This document shows positions 17,251-24,750 of a stretch of 64,000 nucleotides of DNA, piece after piece. The stretch is from UBA1081 sp964454355. GTDB lineage: Bacteria > Bacillota > Clostridia > Oscillospirales > Acutalibacteraceae. Numbering within the stretch: the stretch's first letter is position 1; each line of letters opens with the position of its first letter. The DNA is taken from assembly GCA_964454355.1 (NCBI GenBank), contig CAYVTA010000001.1:19860-83859 (forward strand). Reading direction: 5' to 3'. The translations under genes were made by a program, and so were the position numbers. The notes beneath the pieces were generated by a model. That model was not told the DNA's origin. It saw nothing but the letters and a program-made list of their open reading frames with translations, and ran no database searches.

Positions 17251-18798
17251 ATGATAATGTCAAAGAAAACAGTTTTTGTTACCGGAGGCACTGGCACTAT
17301 GGGTTGGGCAGCATTCAAAGAACTGCTCAAGCATCCTAACGAAGTCAACATACGTCTTCTTGTAAGAAAAAGTCCTAAAAACTTTGCTCTGCTCAAACCA
17401 TACCTCAATTATCCCAACGTCAAAATGATATGGGGTGATCTTCTCGATTACGAATCAATCCTTGAAGGTATTGAGGGCTGTGATTATTTGCTTCATATCG
17501 GCGGCATGGTATCCCCTGCGGCTGACTACAAGCCTTACTCCACTCTTAAAACAAATGTTACTGCGGCCGAATATATTGTTAAAGCTGTTAAGGCTCAGCC
17601 AAATGCTGATGATATAAAGGTGTGCTATATCGGTACTGTTGCACAAACCGGATGCAGAAATTATCCTGTTCACTGGGGACGTTGCGGAGATCCCATCAAA
17701 ATTTCCGTATATGACCACTATGCAATATCAAAAACCATTGCAGAACGAGTTTTTGCAGAAAGCGGTTTAAAACATTGGGTTGTAATGCGTCAGTCAGGTA
17801 TTCTCTACCCTGCCCTTCTTCACAATATGGAGCCTATCATGTACCATGTTCCCCTTAACGGTATGCTTGAATGGGCAACTGTTGAAGATTCCGGCAGACT
17901 TATGTGCAATCTTGTTACAGAAGAAAATCTGCCCGAAGAATTTTGGAGAAGCTTCTACAACATCGGCTCCGGTAAGGAATACAGACTTACAAACTATGAA
18001 TTTGAAAAACTGCTTCTGGGTTGTATCGGTTTGGGCGATCCTAAAGACCTGTTTGACCCCAACTGGTTTACGCTCAAAAATTTCCACGGTCAGTACTATG
18101 CAGACAGTGATTTGCTCGAAAAATATCTTCATTTCCGTGAAAATCTTCCTGTTGAAATGTACTTTGACAGACTTGCAGAACAGGTTGAAGCATACTTCAG
18201 AATCCCAAAATATATTCCCGCAACAAAGATTATCGATGCTTGTGCAAAGCCATTTATGAAGAAAATTGCAGAGACAAAAAAATGGGGTACTCTCGACTGG
18301 ATAAAGACAAGGGATCAGAACAGAATCTCAGCATTCTACGGTTCATACGAAGATTGGCAGAAAATCGGTTCATATTGGTCAATGTTTGAGCTTGAAAGCC
18401 CTGACAAACACAATATGGCTGCTGACGAATATAAGCTTGACCACGGATATGACGAAACGAAGCCTGTATCAGAACTTGATTTGAAGGATATGCAAAAAGC
18501 TGCTGAATTCAGAGGCGGCAGCGTTGTCAGCAAGAAGATGACAAAGGGTGATATGTTCACAAAAATCAAGTGGAGATGCGGTACTTGCGGCAAAGAATTC
18601 AGTGCAAGCCCCAATCTGGTACTCAAAGGCGGCCATTGGTGTCCCGACTGCATAATTCCTACCGTTAAATGGAAATATGACGAGGTTGCAAGAACAAATC
18701 CTTTCTTTGCTCAGGTATGGTACAATGACCACTCACCGGAAGAAAACAATGTTTATTACTTCGACGAGATTTTCGAGGGTTGGGAAAGAAAAAAATAA
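17251..18798 (+). CDS. NAD-dependent epimerase/dehydratase (SDR) with C-terminal zinc ribbon
   Basis: The N-terminal extended SDR domain has TGGTGTMG (11-18) for NAD(P) binding and YAISK (157-161) as the catalytic Tyr/Lys pair. After about residue 330 a separate region leads to a zinc ribbon with CGTCGKEF and, about 17 residues on, CPDC (roughly 447-475). The longest frame starts at 17209, but the ATG at 17251 has GGAGG eight bases upstream and gives the normal SDR start, so it is used. Total length of 515 is far above a plain SDR (about 310). The gene is alone, with a strong terminator behind. Substrate unknown; the C-terminal ribbon could bind nucleic acid or a partner protein. Confidence 0.75.
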   Translation: MIMSKKTVFVTGGTGTMGWAAFKELLKHPNEVNIRLLVRKSPKNFALLKPYLNYPNVKMIWGDLLDYESILEGIEGCDYLLHIGGMVSPAADYKPYSTLKTNVTAAEYIVKAVKAQPNADDIKVCYIGTVAQTGCRNYPVHWGRCGDPIKISVYDHYAISKTIAERVFAESGLKHWVVMRQSGILYPALLHNMEPIMYHVPLNGMLEWATVEDSGRLMCNLVTEENLPEEFWRSFYNIGSGKEYRLTNYEFEKLLLGCIGLGDPKDLFDPNWFTLKNFHGQYYADSDLLEKYLHFRENLPVEMYFDRLAEQVEAYFRIPKYIPATKIIDACAKPFMKKIAETKKWGTLDWIKTRDQNRISAFYGSYEDWQKIGSYWSMFELESPDKHNMAADEYKLDHGYDETKPVSELDLKDMQKAAEFRGGSVVSKKMTKGDMFTKIKWRCGTCGKEFSASPNLVLKGGHWCPDCIIPTVKWKYDEVARTNPFFAQVWYNDHSPEENNVYYFDEIFEGWERKK

Positions 18799-18837
18799 AA
18801 ACATTTACTTTTATAAAACCATAACAAGTTTATCTAT

Positions 18838-18876
18838 AAAATTTCCGACAGAATGCTCCTGTTGGAAATTTTTTTA
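18838..18876 (+). terminator. Terminator after the SDR gene
   Basis: AAAATTTCCGACAG (18838-18851) pairs with CTGTTGGAAATTTT (18859-18872), followed by a T-run. Confidence 0.85.
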
Positions 18877-18885
18877 TTCGAACTA

Positions 18886-18914
18886 TTTACATATGATTTT
18901 TTTTATGGTAGAAT
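18886..18914 (+). promoter_or_regulatory. Promoter of the 26-residue peptide gene
   Basis: TTTACA (18886-18891), 17 bp, TAGAAT (18909-18914), about 39 bp before the ATG at 18953. Confidence 0.6.
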
Positions 18915-18952
18915 AAATATGAATTGAATCCGAACAGGAGGGAGGATATAAA

Positions 18953-19033
18953 ATGGATATTTTAAGCATCTTCACAACAATCTACAAGATTATCATGAAA
19001 TTCCTTGAAAATCTCCTTGTTGAATGGGAATAA
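18953..19033 (+). CDS. 26-residue amphipathic peptide, own transcription unit
   Basis: The frame encodes MDILSIFTTIYK, a hydrophobic IIMKFLENLL stretch and an acidic end VEWE: one uninterrupted amphipathic helix is likely. An unusually strong ribosome site (AGGAGGGAGG) lies seven bases before ATG. A good promoter lies upstream and a 12-bp terminator hairpin downstream, so the 200-bp unit is built only to make this peptide. There is no signal peptide cleavage site, no Cys and no leader-type double Gly. Possibilities are a small membrane-binding peptide, a type I toxin, or a phenol-soluble-modulin-like secreted peptide; the sequence does not decide between them. No antisense promoter was obvious. 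Confidence 0.6.
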   Translation: MDILSIFTTIYKIIMKFLENLLVEWE

Positions 19034-19053
19034 TTTAATTGATTATGCAATAT

Positions 19054-19092
19054 CAGCCAAAAAAGCTTTTATTAACTTTTTTGGCTGTTTTT
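19054..19092 (+). terminator. Terminator of the 26-residue peptide gene
   Basis: CAGCCAAAAAAG (19054-19065) pairs perfectly with CTTTTTTGGCTG (19076-19087), followed by TTTTTG. Confidence 0.85.
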
Positions 19093-19140
19093 GTTGTTCA
19101 TCAATAACCTATAATATTTTTAAGTATTCGCAAAAAAAAC

Positions 19141-19169
19141 TTGAAACATATATAAAAATAATGTATAAT
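19141..19169 (+). promoter_or_regulatory. Promoter for the NUDIX gene
   Basis: TTGAAA (19141-19146), 17 bp, TATAAT (19164-19169). The -10 overlaps the longest possible start of the next frame (19168), which rules that start out. Confidence 0.75.
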
Positions 19170-19200
19170 GCTTTTAGTATTACAGTTAGGAAGAAATTAT

Positions 19201-19932
19201 ATGTTGGGTAAAAGTGTCAAAGTCAGGATAACTAAACCCTTCAATTCCTTTGACAGCAAAAACAATACCAGGTATATGCTCAATTTCGGTATAGCCGAAA
19301 TAAAGACAGAAAAAAGAAATTTTATTTATTCAGCCTGCGTTATGGGTATCAACCACCCTGTCAATATTTTTGAAGGGAAAATTATAGCCATTGTCCGGCA
19401 TCAGGACAAAAGGCCAAATTACATTATTGTTGCACCGAAAAAGTCAAGATATATAAATTTTGAAATTGAGGATGCAATTAAATTCCTTGAAAAAAACAGA
19501 CCTCATAAGCTTGAGTGCCTTTATGAGAGCTCTTGCGGTGCGGTCGTTTTCAGGGATATCGGAAATACTCGAAAATATCTTCTCATCAAAAACAAGCGAA
19601 GCACGCATTGGGGATTCCCCAAAGGACATATTGAGAGAGGAGAAACACCTATTGCGACGGCAAAACGTGAGGTATTGGAGGAAACCGGACTGCATATAAA
19701 TATCATTGACGGGTACAGCTCCACTTCCGAATACAAAATCGCAGGCAGAGTTGAAAAAAGAGTAACTATTTTCCTTGCAAGTACAACAGATGTCAACACA
19801 GTCATTCAGCAAGAAGAAATTGAAGATTACATCTGGCTTGATTACAACAATGCACTTAAACAATTGAAATTCGAAAATGACAAGAGTATCCTTATTTCAT
19901 CGAAGGATTTTCTTGAAACAAAAAATATTTAA
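19201..19932 (+). CDS. NUDIX hydrolase with N-terminal inorganic-pyrophosphatase-like domain
   Basis: The C-terminal half holds a complete NUDIX box, G-x5-E-x7-REVLEETGL, at about 142-164, typical of Ap4A-type or other nucleoside-diphosphate-linked hydrolases. The N-terminal half (about 1-100, LGKSVKVRITKPFNSF ... IFEGKIIAIVRHQD ... YIIVAPK) resembles the first strands of soluble inorganic pyrophosphatase but lacks the acidic metal cluster, so it is probably a non-catalytic module. The ATG at 19201 is chosen because the promoter -10 covers the upstream start and AGGAAG lies before it. The next gene follows after 17 bp. Role is probably house-cleaning of dinucleoside polyphosphates. Confidence 0.78.
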   Translation: MLGKSVKVRITKPFNSFDSKNNTRYMLNFGIAEIKTEKRNFIYSACVMGINHPVNIFEGKIIAIVRHQDKRPNYIIVAPKKSRYINFEIEDAIKFLEKNRPHKLECLYESSCGAVVFRDIGNTRKYLLIKNKRSTHWGFPKGHIERGETPIATAKREVLEETGLHINIIDGYSSTSEYKIAGRVEKRVTIFLASTTDVNTVIQQEEIEDYIWLDYNNALKQLKFENDKSILISSKDFLETKNI

Positions 19933-19949
19933 TTTAGGAGCTGATTAAA

Positions 19950-20504
19950 CTGGCTGAAACATTAGCTAATTTTTTTGTGGAGATTTTTGGCAACACGATT
20001 CCTGCAGAAGTAACTATATTTATTATCTCACTTCTGCCAATTCTTGAACTCAGAGGCGGACTTATTGCCGCAGTGCTTCTGAATGTTCCTCTGTGGAAAG
20101 CTTTCATAATTTGTTACATTGCAAATTTGATTCCCGTTCCGTTCATTATTCTTTTCATCAAAAAGATTTTTGAATTTTTGAGAAGATTTAAAATTTTTGA
20201 CAAGTTTATCGACAAGCTTGAAGCAAAGACCGAAAAAAATAAAGACAAAGTAATGCGCTATAAGCAGTGGGGACTTCTTATCTTCGTTGCAATTCCCCTT
20301 CCCGGAACAGGTGCTTGGACAGGTTCGCTTTTTGCTGCCCTTCTTAACATTGACTTAAAAAAAGCATTTCCAATCATTGCACTGGGCGTACTTATTGCAG
20401 GCGTTATCGTTGCAGTAGCATCTTACGGAACAGCAGCACTTTTAGGTTCAGAACCTGCTTCAGCGGAAGCAGTAATTTCAGTACTTTCTCAGTTAAAAGC
20501 ATAA
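19950..20504 (+). CDS. Small multidrug-export-type membrane protein (COG2426/Sm_multidrug_ex)
   Basis: This is an integral membrane protein with about five hydrophobic segments and the family motif LLPILELRGGLIA (residues 28-40 from the chosen start) plus FVAIPLPGTGAWTG, both characteristic of the 'small multi-drug export' family. Its transport role is only predicted. The first ordinary start is GTG at 19977, but the only ribosome site, TAGGAG at 19935-19940, sits nine bases before a CTG at 19950, and CTG GCT GAA ACA gives the family-like start MAETLANFF. A CTG start is therefore proposed, with 19977 as the alternative. It is likely co-transcribed with the NUDIX gene and ends at a terminator. 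Confidence 0.75.
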   Translation: MAETLANFFVEIFGNTIPAEVTIFIISLLPILELRGGLIAAVLLNVPLWKAFIICYIANLIPVPFIILFIKKIFEFLRRFKIFDKFIDKLEAKTEKNKDKVMRYKQWGLLIFVAIPLPGTGAWTGSLFAALLNIDLKKAFPIIALGVLIAGVIVAVASYGTAALLGSEPASAEAVISVLSQLKA

Positions 20505-20508
20505 ATTT

Positions 20509-20532
20509 AACCTCCCGAAAGGGAGGTTTTTT
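20509..20532 (+). terminator. Terminator after the small exporter
   Basis: AACCTCCC-GAAA-GGGAGGTT followed by TTTTT. Confidence 0.88.
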
Positions 20533-20543
20533 AATATTGATGA

Positions 20544-21146
20544 TTATATAAATTTCACACCTAACAGTTCAACTATATCTGCAGACTGCTCAATATTAAT
20601 TTTTGCACCTTTTAGCTCCGTAAATTTATCAGACACTGCAATTCCTCTTATATCACAGGCGGATAAATCAACATCTTTAAGCTTTGTACCGAAAAAATCA
20701 GCCGATATTAAACTTACATCAGAAAATTTTACTTTTTTGAGATTTACATTCTGAAATGCTGCAAATTTCATATTACAAGCCATAAATGAAGTTGCTTCGA
20801 TTTTTGATTCTGAAAAAACACCGTAACAAAATGATGTTCCGCTGATTTCAGTTTCTTTTATATGTGAATCTGAAAAATCAGAGCCGTCAATTTTTGAATT
20901 TTGCACAGTACAGTTTTTCCAATAACTTCCGGTGAATCTGCAATTGACAAAACTGCAATCTGCAATATAAGAATCAACAAATGATGTTTTTGAGAAATCA
21001 CAGTTTTCAAACTTACATTCAGAAAATTTAACGGAGTTAAAATCAAACTTTACTAAATCAACGGAAACTATTTTTTCGTTTTCAAAAACAGAATTTTTAA
21101 CGTAATCATCAGATTCCGAAACAGCTTGAATAAAAGTTACTTTCAT
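20544..21146 (-). CDS. Pentapeptide repeat protein
   Basis: About 200 residues in which every fifth position is Phe or Leu, as in KFSECKFENCDFSKTSF and CSFVNCRFTGSYW, flanked by small or polar residues (A/C/S/D). This gives a right-handed quadrilateral beta-helix. Roughly 25 repeats cover residues 20-165, followed by a short non-repeat tail. Relatives include gyrase-protecting Qnr/MfpA proteins, but most have no known job, and nothing here points to gyrase. No Shine-Dalgarno is visible; the gene starts 10 bp after the rRNA methyltransferase stop, so translation is probably coupled. It is the last gene of a three-gene minus-strand operon. The many Cys residues suggest a cytoplasmic protein. 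Confidence 0.8.
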   Translation of the reverse strand: MKVTFIQAVSESDDYVKNSVFENEKIVSVDLVKFDFNSVKFSECKFENCDFSKTSFVDSYIADCSFVNCRFTGSYWKNCTVQNSKIDGSDFSDSHIKETEISGTSFCYGVFSESKIEATSFMACNMKFAAFQNVNLKKVKFSDVSLISADFFGTKLKDVDLSACDIRGIAVSDKFTELKGAKINIEQSADIVELLGVKFI

Positions 21147-21156
21147 ATTTTCTATA

Positions 21157-22272
21157 TTACTTAAAGTACATATAAAACTGACATTTTATCATGCCGTTAT
21201 AGAGCTTTCTGCGTTTATCGGCTTTTCTGCCAAAGGATTTTTCAAAATCCTCATCAGCAGTGATTATATAATAAGCCCAGCCTCTTTGAGGAGTGAAAAC
21301 ATTGCCGATTTTCTTATAAAGCTGCTGCACGGAAGCAGTATCCATAAGTCTTTCGCCATAAGGGGGATTAATAATTACAGTTCCTCTGTCGGTTTCGGGC
21401 TTAAAATCCGTAACATCTGCTTTTTTGAAGGTTATAAGGTCAGCAACACCGGCTCTTTGAGCATTTTCACGTGCAATCTTGAGAGCAGCCACATCAACAT
21501 CCGAACCGTATGCTTTAAATGTAATATCGGTTTTTTCAAGGCTTCTTGCTCTTTCTCTCTCCTGCTGCCATATCTCAGTAGGTATCTGACTCCAACTTTC
21601 AGCCGTAAAATGCCTGTTTACACCGGGAGCAATATTTTTTGCCATCATAGCTCCTTCTGTAAGAATTGTACCGGAACCACACATCGGGTCATAAAGAGTA
21701 TGGAAATCACGAAGTCTTGCAAAATAACAGAGAGCTGCTGCAAGTGTTTCCTTTATAGGAGCTGCGTTTGAAGCGGGTCTGTAGCCTCGCTTGTGAAGTC
21801 CTGCACCTGTAGTATCAATAAGAAGACTAACTTTGTTTTTCATTATAGAAAACTGAATCTGATACATCGCTCCTGTCTCTTTAAACCATTCGACATGATA
21901 CTTTGTCTTTAGTCTTTCAACAACAGCTTTTTTAATAATAGCCTGACAGTCACTTACACTGAAAAGATCAGAGTTGAGTGAATACCCTTTTACAGGGAAC
22001 CTATCTTCTCTGCCGATCCAATTTTCCCAAGGCAAACGCTTCGTTCCCTGAAAAAGCTCTTCAAACGAATGAGCCTCAAAAGTGCCCATGAGCACCTGTA
22101 TTCTTTCAGAAAATCTTGAACATATATTTGCTCTTGCGAGAATGCTCTCGTCTCCCGAAAAAAGCACTCTTCCGTTTTCTGCAGCAACATCAGATGCACC
22201 CATTTCTCTCAATTCTTCCGCAATGGGAGCTTCAAGTCCGAGAAGACACGGAACTACAAAATTGATTTTCAT
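21157..22272 (-). CDS. THUMP-domain RNA guanine-N2 methyltransferase (YpsC/RlmL type)
   Basis: N-terminal ferredoxin-like and THUMP region (about 1-155), then a Rossmann methyltransferase domain with LYDPMCGSGTILTEGA (about 192-207) and the catalytic IINPPYGERL (about 297-306). This is the Firmicute YpsC-like family related to E. coli RlmL, which methylates 23S rRNA at N2 of a guanine; the older name 'N6-adenine DNA methylase' is misleading. Length of 371 is normal. GAGGTAA stands before the ATG. It sits 11 bp after the GDPD gene on the same strand. Which rRNA base it modifies is not shown by the sequence. Confidence 0.85.
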   Translation of the reverse strand: MKINFVVPCLLGLEAPIAEELREMGASDVAAENGRVLFSGDESILARANICSRFSERIQVLMGTFEAHSFEELFQGTKRLPWENWIGREDRFPVKGYSLNSDLFSVSDCQAIIKKAVVERLKTKYHVEWFKETGAMYQIQFSIMKNKVSLLIDTTGAGLHKRGYRPASNAAPIKETLAAALCYFARLRDFHTLYDPMCGSGTILTEGAMMAKNIAPGVNRHFTAESWSQIPTEIWQQERERARSLEKTDITFKAYGSDVDVAALKIARENAQRAGVADLITFKKADVTDFKPETDRGTVIINPPYGERLMDTASVQQLYKKIGNVFTPQRGWAYYIITADEDFEKSFGRKADKRRKLYNGMIKCQFYMYFK

Positions 22273-22283
22273 AAATTACCTCA

Positions 22284-23042
22284 TTATTTCATAGAATTCA
22301 TTATTGACCTTACTTTATCGGGGCAGTCCGTGATAATTCCGTCAACACCGCATTTAATAAGTCTTCTGATAGAAAACTCGTTATTAACAGTCCATGCGTT
22401 GACCTTGATTCCGTTTGCATGAGCAGCCTTAACGTAAAGAGGGCCTACATAAAACTCTATAGGATGTAATGCATCTGCACCGATTTTCTTTGCATAACCT
22501 ACAGGATTTGCAAGCTGCAAAGGTGAATGAAAATTATTGGGTGAGTAAAGATAACCTGTTTTACATCTGGGATCAATTTTTTTTGCTTCTATCAGAAGCT
22601 TTGAACTGAAGCTGGAAATAAGAAGCCTGTCAAACAACCCGTGTTCTTTTACAGCAGTAATTGTTTTTTTGACTATATCCGACTCTCTTTCTCTGGGAGT
22701 TTTAAGCTCAATATTCATAATTTCGATATCGGATGATGCAATCAAATCAAGAAACTCATCAAGAGTGGGAATGGGTGTACCTTTAAATGTAGGCGAATAA
22801 TATGCTCCGAAGTCAAATTTTTTGATTTCTTCAAGAGTATAAGATGCAATCGTTCCCATGCCGTTGCTGGTATCATTAATAGTATAGTTATGGCATATTA
22901 CAGGTACGCCATCCTTGGTCATATGTACATCAGTCTCCACACCGTCTGCACAAAGCTGAATTGACTTTTGAAATGCAGGCAATGTGTTCTGAGGGGCATA
23001 TTTATTTGCACCTCGGTGAGAAATTATCTTTATTTGATTCAT
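22284..23042 (-). CDS. Glycerophosphodiester phosphodiesterase
   Basis: GDPD-fold TIM barrel with ISHRGANKYAPQNTLPAF at the N-terminus (catalytic HR and EN/QN), DGVETDVHMTKDG for metal binding and HN in ICHNYTIND, then IELKTP. Known members split glycerophosphodiesters to glycerol 3-phosphate and an alcohol. The C-terminus VNAWTVNNEFSIRRLIKCGVDGIITDCPD is diagnostic. The frame is open to 23084, but GGAGCG before the ATG at 23042 and the normal start MNQIKIISHRG fix the start. No signal peptide, so it is cytoplasmic, as in the ugpQ-like group. Glycerol kinase elsewhere in the window (glpK, 30.7-32.2 kb) could feed the same glycerol-3-phosphate pool. Confidence 0.9.
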   Translation of the reverse strand: MNQIKIISHRGANKYAPQNTLPAFQKSIQLCADGVETDVHMTKDGVPVICHNYTINDTSNGMGTIASYTLEEIKKFDFGAYYSPTFKGTPIPTLDEFLDLIASSDIEIMNIELKTPRERESDIVKKTITAVKEHGLFDRLLISSFSSKLLIEAKKIDPRCKTGYLYSPNNFHSPLQLANPVGYAKKIGADALHPIEFYVGPLYVKAAHANGIKVNAWTVNNEFSIRRLIKCGVDGIITDCPDKVRSIMNSMK

Positions 23043-23148
23043 TTTCTTCACGCTCCAACTTATATATCCTGTACATTGTAGCATATTTTTCTTGATAATA
23101 ACAGCATTTTGTTAAAAAAATATATAAAATTATATATTTTTTACGGGA

Positions 23149-23176
23149 TTGACATTTTTTTTCAGTGAGTTATAAT
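23149..23176 (+). promoter_or_regulatory. Promoter for phosphoribosyltransferase operon
   Basis: Consensus TTGACA (23149-23154), 16 bp, TATAAT (23171-23176), 35 bp before the start codon. Confidence 0.75.
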
Positions 23177-23210
23177 AATATAAGTTAACAGATAAAGGAG
23201 ACTGCATAAA

Positions 23211-23762
23211 ATGGATTATAAAATGAACATCGCAGGGCTTGACAGAGCTCTGCCGCTTTGCAAAGTAACAAACGACCTTTATATAGGAGCATTTGTAATA
23301 TTCGGTGATGCCGAACTGACAACTGCCTGTGCAAGTGAGCTTCTGAAAAAAGCACCGGAGTACGATTATCTCATCACTGCGGAAGCAAAGGGTATTCCTC
23401 TTATCCATGAGATGGCAAGACAGCACGGCGACAAAAAATACTTCCTTGTCAGAAAAAAGCCCAAGCTCTATATGACAGGAGTGCTTGAGGTTACAGTAAA
23501 ATCAATCACTACTGAGGGCGAACAGAAGCTTTATCTTGACACTGCCGACGCTCAGATGATGAAAGGAAAAAGAATACTCATTGTTGATGATGTTATTTCA
23601 ACAGGTGAATCCCTCAGAGCAATCGAAGAGCTTGTAAAACAGACCGGTGGTGAAGTTTGCGGCAAGATGACGATTCTTGCAGAAGGTGACGCACAGGATA
23701 GAGACGATATCATTTACCTTGAAAAACTTCCATTATTCAATTCCGACGGAACTGTAAAATAA
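23211..23762 (+). CDS. Adenine-phosphoribosyltransferase-like protein
   Basis: Type I phosphoribosyltransferase fold with the PRPP loop ILIVDDVISTGES at 122-134, preceded by LITAEAKGIPL and the flexible KKPKLYM segment (83-88), as in adenine and xanthine phosphoribosyltransferases. The classical reaction joins a purine base to PRPP in the salvage pathway. At 183 residues it fits Apt, but Apt orthologues are usually better conserved and the base specificity cannot be read, so no symbol is given. The start follows AAAGGAG. It is followed after 3 bp by a YoaK-type membrane protein, which suggests a shared transcript rather than a clear shared pathway. Confidence 0.8.
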   Translation: MDYKMNIAGLDRALPLCKVTNDLYIGAFVIFGDAELTTACASELLKKAPEYDYLITAEAKGIPLIHEMARQHGDKKYFLVRKKPKLYMTGVLEVTVKSITTEGEQKLYLDTADAQMMKGKRILIVDDVISTGESLRAIEELVKQTGGEVCGKMTILAEGDAQDRDDIIYLEKLPLFNSDGTVK

Positions 23763-23765
23763 ACG

Positions 23766-24497
23766 ATGGATAAAATACAAAAACAAGAAAACGATAATTT
23801 TCTGCTTGAATGCGAGCGTTGGTGGATTTTTGCACTGATGATGTGCATAGGCGGTTTCTACGGCGGATACACATACTCCAGCAGAGGCGGTGTATTCTGT
23901 AACGCTCAGACAGCAAATTTCGTACTTTTCGGTTTGGCGTTAGGTAACGCAGATATAAGCACTGCCGTATACTACCTGATTCCAATGGTGTCGTACCTGA
24001 GCGGAACAATAATCTCAGAAATTTTACCAAAACAAGTCAATAAACACAGTCCGATAAGATGGGATACTGCCTTTGTAGGCTTTGAAATTCTGATGGTGCT
24101 TATAATCGGTTTTATTCCTGAATCCGCACCTGTTCAGATATGTCACATAATGGTGAATTTCATGTGTTCAATGCAATATAACACATTCAGAGCAGCAGAA
24201 AGGATACCTATGGCAACAACTTTCTGCACAGCACATGTCAGAAACGTAGGTGTATACTTCGTAAAATGGCTTAAGCACAGAGACGAAACCAATTTTTTAA
24301 AAAGAAGCCTTTTTCATTCCGGAATGATAAGCGTATTTATTCTCGGTGTAGTACTTGCAACTGCAGCAAGCAGATTTTTCGGAACAAAATCAATTTGGTT
24401 TGCAGAAATACTGCTTATTATCACTTTTGCTGATTTGCTTCATGCAGATCTTACAAAGGAAAAAGGTATGTTCGACAGAGTACCTAAAGGACATTAA
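23766..24497 (+). CDS. YoaK-family (DUF1275) membrane protein
   Basis: Integral membrane protein with about six hydrophobic segments. The family start GGFYGGYTYSSRGGVFCNAQTANFVLFG (about 29-56, containing the conserved G-x-N-x-Q-T-x-N pattern) and the later TTFCTAHVRNVGVYF are typical of YoaK/DUF1275 proteins, whose function is unknown. Length of 243 is normal. It begins 3 bp after the phosphoribosyltransferase stop codon, so both come from the promoter at 23149, and it ends at a terminator shared with the convergent gene. Confidence 0.8.
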   Translation: MDKIQKQENDNFLLECERWWIFALMMCIGGFYGGYTYSSRGGVFCNAQTANFVLFGLALGNADISTAVYYLIPMVSYLSGTIISEILPKQVNKHSPIRWDTAFVGFEILMVLIIGFIPESAPVQICHIMVNFMCSMQYNTFRAAERIPMATTFCTAHVRNVGVYFVKWLKHRDETNFLKRSLFHSGMISVFILGVVLATAASRFFGTKSIWFAEILLIITFADLLHADLTKEKGMFDRVPKGH

Positions 24498-24504
24498 AAA
24501 ATCA

Positions 24505-24537
24505 TCACCGTAATCATTATGACTACGGTGACTTTTT
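24505..24537. terminator. Bidirectional terminator
   Basis: TCACCGTA (24505-24512) pairs with TACGGTGA (24524-24531), with CTTTTT on one side and a TTTTTT run on the minus strand. Confidence 0.75.
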
Positions 24538-24541
24538 CACT

Positions 24542-24730
24542 TTAGTTAAGTATGAGTAAAATAACAAAAAACAGTGCAATCAAAAAAAACACGCAAGTGA
24601 TAATCCAATTAGATTTCCACTTTTCTTTAACTGAAATTTTTTCAAAAGTTTTAAACATTGAGAAAAAACTGACTATAACACAAGGTGTAATGATTAAAAG
24701 AAATATCAGTACTGTATCAATAAGTGACAT
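24542..24730 (-). CDS. Small two-helix membrane protein (62 aa)
   Basis: Two hydrophobic helices (about 5-24 and 41-61) are separated by a basic loop with KTFEKISVKEKWK, so both ends probably face outward. The family is not recognised. A perfect AGGAGG ribosome site lies eight bases before the ATG, 20 bp after the carboxypeptidase homologue on the same strand, so this minus-strand frame is real; the overlapping plus-strand frame at 24552-24746 is its shadow. A role beside the cell-wall protein upstream is possible but not shown. Confidence 0.65.
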   Translation of the reverse strand: MSLIDTVLIFLLIITPCVIVSFFSMFKTFEKISVKEKWKSNWIITCVFFLIALFFVILLILN

Positions 24731-24750
24731 ATTTAAAGCCTCCTAAAAAA

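Noticed and set aside
24552..24746. 64-aa plus-strand frame
   Set aside because: The overlapping minus-strand frame has a perfect AGGAGG and two clear membrane helices; this one has neither.
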